NCBI GenBank assembly: GCA_902363045.1
Contig: CABIYX010000029.1
Span: 1 to 40,552 of the forward strand
DNA from: Clostridiales bacterium
Lineage (GTDB): Bacteria; Bacillota; Clostridia; Oscillospirales; Oscillospiraceae
DNA: 40,552 nt
Direction: 5' to 3'
The notes beneath the pieces were generated by a model. The model was given only the letters and a program-made list of their open reading frames with translations, was not told the DNA's origin and ran no database searches. Positions 36,451 through 40,552 of the stretch are shown piece by piece. The translations under genes and the position numbers were made by a program. Each line of letters begins with the position of its first letter. The first letter of the stretch is position 1.

Positions 36451-36848
36451 CCCCGAGCATTGGAATACCGAAGGGTGAAGCGACCAGCGGGAGCGAAACC
36501 CAAAAAGAAAGACAGTCCATTCATGCCTCCCAACCGGCTATCTGGCCGGCGGCGCTGATGCGCCGTACAAGTGTTTTCGCCTGAGGCGAAAACCTTGGCG
36601 GAGGGGCAATTCACTTGCCCCGAGCATTGAAATACCGAAGGGTGAAGCGGCCAGCGGGAGCGAAACCCAAAAAGAAAGACAGTCCATTCATGCTGCCCAA
36701 CCGGCCATCTGGCCGGCGGCGCTGATGCGCCGTACAAGTGTTTTCGCCTGAGGCGAAAACCTTGGCGGAGGGGCAATTCACTTGCCCCGAGCATTGAAAT
36801 ACCGAAGGGTGAAGCGACCAGCGGGAGCGAAACCCAAAAAGAAAGACA
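36451..36848. repeat. 167-bp tandem repeat, 2.4 copies, hairpin-rich
   Basis: Copies at 36451-36617, 36618-36784 and a partial third at 36785-36848; the two full copies differ at only a few positions. Each unit can form four consecutive short hairpins: GGGGCAA/TTGCCCC (36603-36621, across the junction), GTTTTCGCC/GGCGAAAAC (36573-36593), CGGCGC/GCGCCG (36550-36565) and CCGGCC/GGCCGG with loop ATCT (intact in copy 2). The period is not a multiple of three, so the minus-strand frames through it are not coding. The partial copy ends inside the tRNA-Leu terminator arm; the string CAAAAAGAAAGACA of that arm recurs in each unit. Confidence 0.9.
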
Positions 36849-36876
36849 TGACCTACGGTCATGTCTTTCTTTTTGG
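36834..36876 (-). terminator. terminator of tRNA-Leu
   Basis: Perfect 20-bp stem (36834-36853 with 36857-36876), 3-nt loop, ending TTTCTTTTT on the minus strand. It begins at the encoded CCA end of the tRNA. Confidence 0.9.
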
Positions 36877-36958
36877 TACGCCTGAAGGGACTCGAACCCA
36901 CACGCATCGCTGCACGAGAACCTAAATCTCGCATGTCTACCAATTCCATCACAGGCGC
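36874..36958 (-). tRNA. tRNA-Leu(UAG)
   Basis: Acceptor GCGCCTG (36958-36952) pairs with CAGGCGT, discriminator A and an encoded CCA (36876-36874). The anticodon arm is CGAGA-TTTAGGT-TCTCG, giving anticodon UAG, which reads CUA. A long variable arm (class II) and TTCGAGT in the T loop fit leucine. The lower part of the T stem contains a mismatch. Confidence 0.93.
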
Positions 36959-37033
36959 GTATTCAATTTTCCCTCTATTTTTACTCGGGGAGGGGATACC
37001 CGAGGCGGAGCCTTGCGCTTGACCCGCGTTTAT

Positions 37034-37056
37034 AAAAACAGGACCAGCCTGTTTTT
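37034..37056 (-). terminator. terminator of the candidate ncRNA
   Basis: AAAAACAGG/CCTGTTTTT, 9-bp stem with 5-nt loop, located 76 bp upstream of tRNA-Leu on the same strand. No clear separate promoter is visible between it and the tRNA. Confidence 0.7.
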
Positions 37057-37209
37057 ACCAAAGAATGTCCGCAGCGAGGGACGGCACACGGCGGTACCGA
37101 AGGCTCGTGTGGCGGCCGGACCATCGCAGGCGTCGTTTGGGCGTTGGGATACCATGCTTCCCGAGCCGTCCCCGAAGCAGAAAGGGGACAAAACACGCCT
37201 TTGTGAACG
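37034..37209 (-). ncRNA. candidate structured RNA of about 175 nt
   Basis: A promoter-to-terminator unit with no gene on either strand. The minus-strand RNA can fold as a rod: CAAAG (37203-37199) with CTTTG (37063-37059), TGTCC (37190-37186) with GGACA (37070-37066), GGGACGGC (37172-37165) with GCCGTCCC (37085-37078), then an apical CACACG/CGTGTG hairpin. An asymmetric internal loop of about 13 against 7 nt separates the second and third stems. A competing local hairpin GTCCCC/GGGGAC also exists. Length and layout resemble 6S RNA, but no conserved sequence was recognised, so the class is open. Confidence 0.45.
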
Positions 37210-37215
37210 TGTACT

Positions 37216-37244
37216 ATGATACACAAGGGGGAGAAAAAAGTCAA
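37216..37244 (-). promoter_or_regulatory. promoter of the candidate ncRNA/tRNA-Leu
   Basis: On the minus strand TTGACT (37244-37239), 17-bp spacer, TATCAT (37221-37216). Divergent from the feo promoter, 25 bp away. Confidence 0.7.
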
Positions 37245-37268
37245 TTCCCTGTGAAAAAGAAAATGTGA

Positions 37269-37305
37269 GTTAGCTATTGACAACCTTGGTTAGCTGTGGT
37301 AAACT
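37269..37305 (+). promoter_or_regulatory. feo operon promoter with operator-like repeats
   Basis: TTGACA (37277-37282), 17-bp spacer, TAAACT (37300-37305) with extended TG. GTTAGCT occurs at 37269-37275 and 37289-37295, a 20-bp period that covers the -35 and spacer. Each begins a 16-bp imperfect palindrome (GTTAGC...ACAAC, GTTAGC...TAAAC) like the operators at 3313, 3363 and 37933. Confidence 0.75.
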
Positions 37306-37390
37306 TTGGGGCGTTCAAGAGAGTTAGCAGAAACAAACTGCTGGAGACGCGGGGGGTCCGCTGGAAAGTAGAAAGGGGAAGGTCGTTATT

Positions 37391-37600
37391 ATGCCGTTAT
37401 CTCTGTCACCGGCTGGCAGCGAGGTCAGCATTAAAGCCATCAAGGGAAAGGATGAGACACGCCGTTTTTTGGAGAGCCTGGGGTTTGTCGTGGGCGGGAG
37501 CGTGCGCGTGATCTCAGAGCTGAACGGGGACCTCATCGTCAACATCAAAGAGAGCCGGGTGGCGATCAGCAGAGGAATGGCCAACCGCATCATGGTTTGA
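37391..37600 (+). CDS. feoA: FeoA domain protein (first copy)
   Basis: 69 aa, an SH3-like FeoA domain: PLSLSPAGSEVSIKAIKGKDE followed by RFLESLGFVVGGSVRVISELNGDLIVNIKESRVAISRGMANRIMV. A small cytosolic partner of FeoB in ferrous iron uptake. It shows the 'L..LGF..G..V' core and the 'S.V.I.. ..A..I.V' end. AAAGGGGAAGG upstream of ATG 37391. Distinct from the second feoA 37 bp downstream; tandem feoA genes are common in Clostridia. Confidence 0.93.
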   Translation: MPLSLSPAGSEVSIKAIKGKDETRRFLESLGFVVGGSVRVISELNGDLIVNIKESRVAISRGMANRIMV

Positions 37601-37637
37601 CCGCCCCGGAGAGAAACAGGAAGGGAGAGTATCAGAA

Positions 37638-37862
37638 ATGAGCAGAACACTCAAGCAGGTCAAGTGCGGAGAGACAGTCACTGTGCGGAGACTTCAGGGA
37701 GAGGGACCAGTGAAGCGCCGGATCATGGATATGGGGATCACCAAGGGGACCCCGGTATATGTGCGCAAGGTGGCCCCTCTGGGAGACCCAGTGGAGGTCA
37801 CGGTGCGGGGCTATGAGCTCTCTCTGCGCAAGGGAGACGCGGATATGGTCCTGGTGGAGTGA
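37638..37862 (+). CDS. feoA: FeoA domain protein (second copy)
   Basis: 74 aa. TLKQVKCGETVTVRRLQGEG then RRIMDMGITKGTPVYVRKVAPLGDPVEVTVRGYELSLRKGDADMVLVE, the more typical FeoA form (MGI-KG, APLGDP, RGYELSLRK). Follows the first copy by 37 bp. A 111-bp gap with an operator and a possible internal promoter separates it from feoB. Confidence 0.96.
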   Translation: MSRTLKQVKCGETVTVRRLQGEGPVKRRIMDMGITKGTPVYVRKVAPLGDPVEVTVRGYELSLRKGDADMVLVE

Positions 37863-37932
37863 CCCGTCCGCTCCGGATCCGGGCAGACCGGGGGAGCGGA
37901 GGGTGATGGAACACACAGGCGTTTGCAGTATA

Positions 37933-37948
37933 GTTAGCGTGCGCTAAT
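37933..37948. promoter_or_regulatory. operator before feoB, 16-bp palindrome
   Basis: GTTAGCGTGCGCTAAT; the core TTAGCG-TG-CGCTAA is a perfect palindrome. It overlaps the end of a TATAGT hexamer (37929-37934) that may be an internal -10 element, and lies 26 bp before the feoB start. Nearly the same sequence as the site at 3363. Confidence 0.7.
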
Positions 37949-37973
37949 AAATAGCCAAGGAGGAGAAGGAGCC

Positions 37974-40187
37974 ATGTCGATCAAAATGGCCCTGGTGGGC
38001 AACCCCAACTGCGGTAAGACCACCATGTTTAACGCCATGACGGGCGCGAACCAGTATGTAGGCAACTGGCCCGGCGTGACGGTAGAGAAGAAGGAAGGAA
38101 AGCTGAAGGGATATTCTGATGTGGTGGTCACCGACCTGCCCGGGATCTATTCCCTGTCCCCCTATACCCTGGAGGAGGTGGTCAGCCGGGACTATCTGAT
38201 CCACGAGCGCCCCGACGCCATCCTCAATCTGGTGGACGCCACCAACCTGGAGCGCAATCTGTACCTGACCACACAGGTCCTGGAAATGGGGATTCCGGTA
38301 GTGGTAGCCCTGAACATGATGGATCTGGTGCAAAAAAATGGAGATCAGATCAATACAGTGAAGCTGTCGGAGAAACTGGGCTGTCCTGTGGTAGAGGTGT
38401 CCGCCCTGAAGGGGACCGGGCTGAAGGAGCTGTACGCCAAGGCGGTGGAACTGGCTGGGGCCAGGAACTGGCAGGGCTGCCGCCACCGGTTCAACAGCCG
38501 GGTGGAGGAGGCGCTGGAGCGGATCGGCGGTCTGATCGCCGGAACGGTCCCCCGGGAGCAGCTGCGCTGGTACGAGGTGAAGCTGTTTGAACGGGATAAA
38601 AAGGTGCTGGACCAATTGGCGGGCGAAGGTCTGACTGGACCGCTGGAGGAGATCGTGGCCGCTTGTGAGCAGGAGTTGGACGATGACAGCGAATCCATCA
38701 TCACCAACGAGCGCTATGAGTACATCACCTCCATGCTGAAAGGGGCCTATCAGAAGAGCCGCCGCGGAATGACCCGCTCGGACCGGATCGACCAGGTCGT
38801 GACCAACCGGGTCCTGGCCCTGCCCATCTTTGTGGTGGTGATGGGGCTGGTCTATGCCATCGCCATGGGGACCTCTCCCGCCGCCCTGTTTGACGGCAGC
38901 GGCGAGCCCTGGGGCATTGGGATCGGGACCTTTGGAACCGACTGGGCCAACGATGTGCTCTTCGGCGAGATCGTTCCCGGCTGGTTCGACGCCGCGCTGG
39001 GGGCGCTGAACGTGGTGGAGGGCTCTGTGCTCTACGGCCTGATCCAGGACGGCATCGTGGCCGGCGTGGGCGCTGTGCTGGGCTTTGTGCCCCAGATGCT
39101 GGTGCTCTTCCTGCTGCTGTCGGTGCTGGAGGACTGCGGCTATATGGCCCGCATCGCCTTCATTATGGACCGGATCTTCCGCCGTTTCGGCCTGTCCGGC
39201 AAGTCCTTTATTCCCATGCTGGTGGCCACCGGCTGCGGTGTGCCCGGCATCATGGCTTCCCGGACCATTGAGCAGGAGCGGGACCGGAAAATGACCATTA
39301 TGACCACCGGCTTTATCCCCTGCGGCGCTAAAATGCCCATCATCGGCCTGTTTGCGGGCGCCCTGTTCGGGGGATCCGCCTGGGTGGCCACCTCTGCCTA
39401 TTTCATCGGTGTGGCTGCGGTCATCCTCTCCGGCGTCATGCTGAAAAAGACGAAGCCCTTCGCGGGCGAGCCCGCCCCCTTCGTCATGGAGCTGCCCGCC
39501 TACCATGCCCCCACCGCGGGCAACGTGCTCCGGGCCACCTGGGAGCGGGGCTGGTCCTTCATCAAGCGGGCCGGCACGGTCATCCTCCTCTCCGCCATCC
39601 TGATGTGGTTCCTCCAGGGCTTCGGCTTCACAGAGGCGGGCTTCGGCTTGGTGGAGGACAGCGACAGCTCCCTGCTGGCCGCCATCGGCAGCGCCGTCGC
39701 GGTGATCTTTGTCCCTCTGGGCTTTGGCGATTGGCGCTCCACTGTGGCCACCTTCACCGGCCTGATCGCCAAGGAGAACGTGGTGGCCACCTTTGGAGTC
39801 CTCTTTCAATATTCCGGTGAGATCTCAGAGGCGGGGGAGGAGATCTGGCCCCAGATCCACGCGGCCTTTACCCCCATCGCGGCTTACAGCTTTATGATCT
39901 TCAACCTGCTGTGCGCCCCCTGCTTTGCCGCCATGGGCGCCATCAAGCGGGAGATGAACAACACCAAATGGACCCTGGCCGCCATCGGCTATATGTGCGG
40001 CTTTGCCTATGCGGTCTCGCTGATCGTCTATCAGCTGGGCGGTCTGCTGCTGGGTGAGGTGGCCCCCGGCGCGGGCACTGTGGCCGCCGGGATCGCGCTG
40101 GCCGCCCTGGTCTACCTGGCAGTACGCAGAGGCTACCGCCCCGAAGCGGGTGAGCGGCTGAACCTGCGCTCTGTGGCGAACGCGTAA
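37974..40187 (+). CDS. feoB: ferrous iron transport protein B
   Basis: 737 aa. N-terminal G domain: G1 GNPNCGKTT (8-16), G2 segment NWPGVTVEKKEG, G3 DLPG, G4 NMMD; then the GDI helical domain and a membrane part with two Gate regions (GFVPQMLVLFLLLSVLEDCGYMAR; KSFIPMLVATGCGVPGIMASRTI; FIPCGAKMPII). It imports Fe2+ under anoxic conditions. AGGAGG precedes ATG 37974. Last large gene of feoA-feoA-feoB, followed by a small Cys-rich gene. Confidence 0.98.
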   Translation: MSIKMALVGNPNCGKTTMFNAMTGANQYVGNWPGVTVEKKEGKLKGYSDVVVTDLPGIYSLSPYTLEEVVSRDYLIHERPDAILNLVDATNLERNLYLTTQVLEMGIPVVVALNMMDLVQKNGDQINTVKLSEKLGCPVVEVSALKGTGLKELYAKAVELAGARNWQGCRHRFNSRVEEALERIGGLIAGTVPREQLRWYEVKLFERDKKVLDQLAGEGLTGPLEEIVAACEQELDDDSESIITNERYEYITSMLKGAYQKSRRGMTRSDRIDQVVTNRVLALPIFVVVMGLVYAIAMGTSPAALFDGSGEPWGIGIGTFGTDWANDVLFGEIVPGWFDAALGALNVVEGSVLYGLIQDGIVAGVGAVLGFVPQMLVLFLLLSVLEDCGYMARIAFIMDRIFRRFGLSGKSFIPMLVATGCGVPGIMASRTIEQERDRKMTIMTTGFIPCGAKMPIIGLFAGALFGGSAWVATSAYFIGVAAVILSGVMLKKTKPFAGEPAPFVMELPAYHAPTAGNVLRATWERGWSFIKRAGTVILLSAILMWFLQGFGFTEAGFGLVEDSDSSLLAAIGSAVAVIFVPLGFGDWRSTVATFTGLIAKENVVATFGVLFQYSGEISEAGEEIWPQIHAAFTPIAAYSFMIFNLLCAPCFAAMGAIKREMNNTKWTLAAIGYMCGFAYAVSLIVYQLGGLLLGEVAPGAGTVAAGIALAALVYLAVRRGYRPEAGERLNLRSVANA

Positions 40188-40241
40188 ACAGTATGGAGCA
40201 GAGGGCCCGCCTCAGCGGGCCAGACAGGAAGGAGTTTTGAT

Positions 40242-40382
40242 ATGGGTACTTGGATCGTAGCCTTGTGTGTCGCGGGCGTTGCGGGTCTGGCGGTCCGCTC
40301 TCTGTGGAAGGATCACAAGGCGGGCAAGAAGTGTGGCGGCTGCGGCGGAGACTGCGGCAGCTGCCGGGGCTGCGGACACTGA
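40242..40382 (+). CDS. FeoB-associated Cys-rich membrane peptide
   Basis: 46 aa: one membrane segment (WIVALCVAGVAGLAVRSLW, 4-22), a short basic stretch (KDHKAGKK), then a C-terminus with six cysteines in CGGCGGDCGSCRGCGH. This is the FeoB_associated small-protein pattern. It lies 54 bp after feoB, with AAGGAGT before the ATG. The gap contains a small GGCCCGC/GCGGGCC hairpin without a T tract. Proposed roles (iron-sulfur handling or FeoB partner) are not established. Confidence 0.85.
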   Translation: MGTWIVALCVAGVAGLAVRSLWKDHKAGKKCGGCGGDCGSCRGCGH

Positions 40383-40415
40383 TCCAGGCGGTCCCGGGAT
40401 CATAAAGAGCAGATC

Positions 40416-40445
40416 AGCGCCCCTCTGGCCAGCCGGAGGGGCGCT
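40416..40445 (+). terminator. probable terminator of the feo operon
   Basis: 13-bp stem with one G-T pair (40416-40428 with 40433-40445) and CCAG loop, 33 bp after the last stop codon; the T tract is poor. Confidence 0.7.
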
Positions 40446-40466
40446 CGCATATAAAAATGTGCAGAT

Positions 40467-40552
40467 TGTAGGTTTGTCAAACATCTTGGACGGTGAACTC
40501 CAGAGGAGAAAGCCAACCGAGCGGTCTCATGGGGAAGTTATTGGAGCGGCGG
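40467..40552 (-). mobile_element. 3' end of the IS3-like element (inverted copy)
   Basis: Exact reverse complement of 1-86. The element end is TGTAGGTTTGTCAAAC, starting at 40467, and the body extends beyond the right edge. Confidence 0.6.
40477..40551 (-). CDS. transposase C-terminus, IS3-like (partial)
   Basis: The same 24 residues as at 2-76, read inward from the right edge on the minus strand, with the stop at 40479-40477. No further residues are visible. Confidence 0.5.
   Translation of the reverse strand, partial: RRSNNFPMRPLGWLSPLEFTVQDV

Noticed and set aside
36549..36793. CRISPR-like repeats
   Set aside because: Only two full copies, with a 167-bp unit and no unique spacers; it is a plain tandem duplication.
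36309..36952. Minus-strand frames with repeated peptide through the tandem repeat
   Set aside because: The 167-bp period shifts the frame at each copy, and one frame runs through tRNA-Leu. These are not genes.

Overview
The window is a high-GC stretch of a Firmicutes chromosome. Gene order and content point to the class Clostridia, most likely an Oscillospiraceae gut anaerobe of the Flavonifractor/Lawsonibacter/Intestinimonas kind. The evidence is a butyryl-CoA:acetate CoA-transferase, pyruvate formate-lyase with its activase, tandem glycine and ZTP riboswitches, an rplU-prp-rpmA operon with a Firmicutes-type cleavable L27 leader, ClpE, Feo and a CBS-domain pyrophosphatase. The genus is inference. 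Nearly all genes are intact and densely packed. There is no phage, CRISPR array or large accessory island.

Layout. 1-86 and 40467-40552 are perfect inverted copies of the 3' end of an insertion sequence, probably of the IS3 family, so the window is the unique DNA between two IS copies. 89-3222 (minus): ilvA, rpe, a small DUF4177-like gene and recR. 3275-4605 (plus): DUF3793 protein and flavodoxin, behind a promoter with palindromic operators. 4604-7900 (plus): XpaC-like, TelA and TPM-domain proteins. 7928-9354: a CoA-transferase paralogue that lacks the catalytic glutamate. 9453-12867 (minus): nitroreductase, secA. 13094-14985 (plus): tandem glycine riboswitch and AGCS symporter. 14993-18148 (plus): ZTP riboswitch, pflA, pflB. 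18249-21099 (minus): rplU, prp, rpmA, PPC/DUF296 gene, obgE. 21114-24213 (minus): DUF4342 protein, OmpR-type regulator, histidine kinase, GIY-YIG protein. 24352-29680 (plus): truA, DUF5711 protein, cvpA, clpE. 29716-30671: cobO and two small genes. 30736-34574 (minus): aroK, DEAD-box helicase, but. 34711-36441 (plus): Mn-dependent pyrophosphatase. 36451-37244: a 167-bp tandem repeat rich in hairpins, the terminator it abuts, tRNA-Leu(UAG) and a candidate structured RNA. 37269-40445 (plus): feoA, feoA, feoB and a Cys-rich FeoB-associated peptide.

How the parts fit. Pyruvate formate-lyase (under ZTP control, linking formate supply to one-carbon status) and the But transferase are parts of pyruvate-to-butyrate fermentation. 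The Feo locus and the distant DUF3793-flavodoxin pair share a 16-bp operator (GTTAGC-N4-GCTAA plus T or C), which suggests one iron-responsive regulon whose regulator lies outside the window. Points most worth a second look are the tRNA-linked tandem hairpin repeat, the candidate ncRNA between tRNA-Leu and feoA, the Glu-less CoA-transferase, the shared operator, and the promoter/terminator arrangement before truA.
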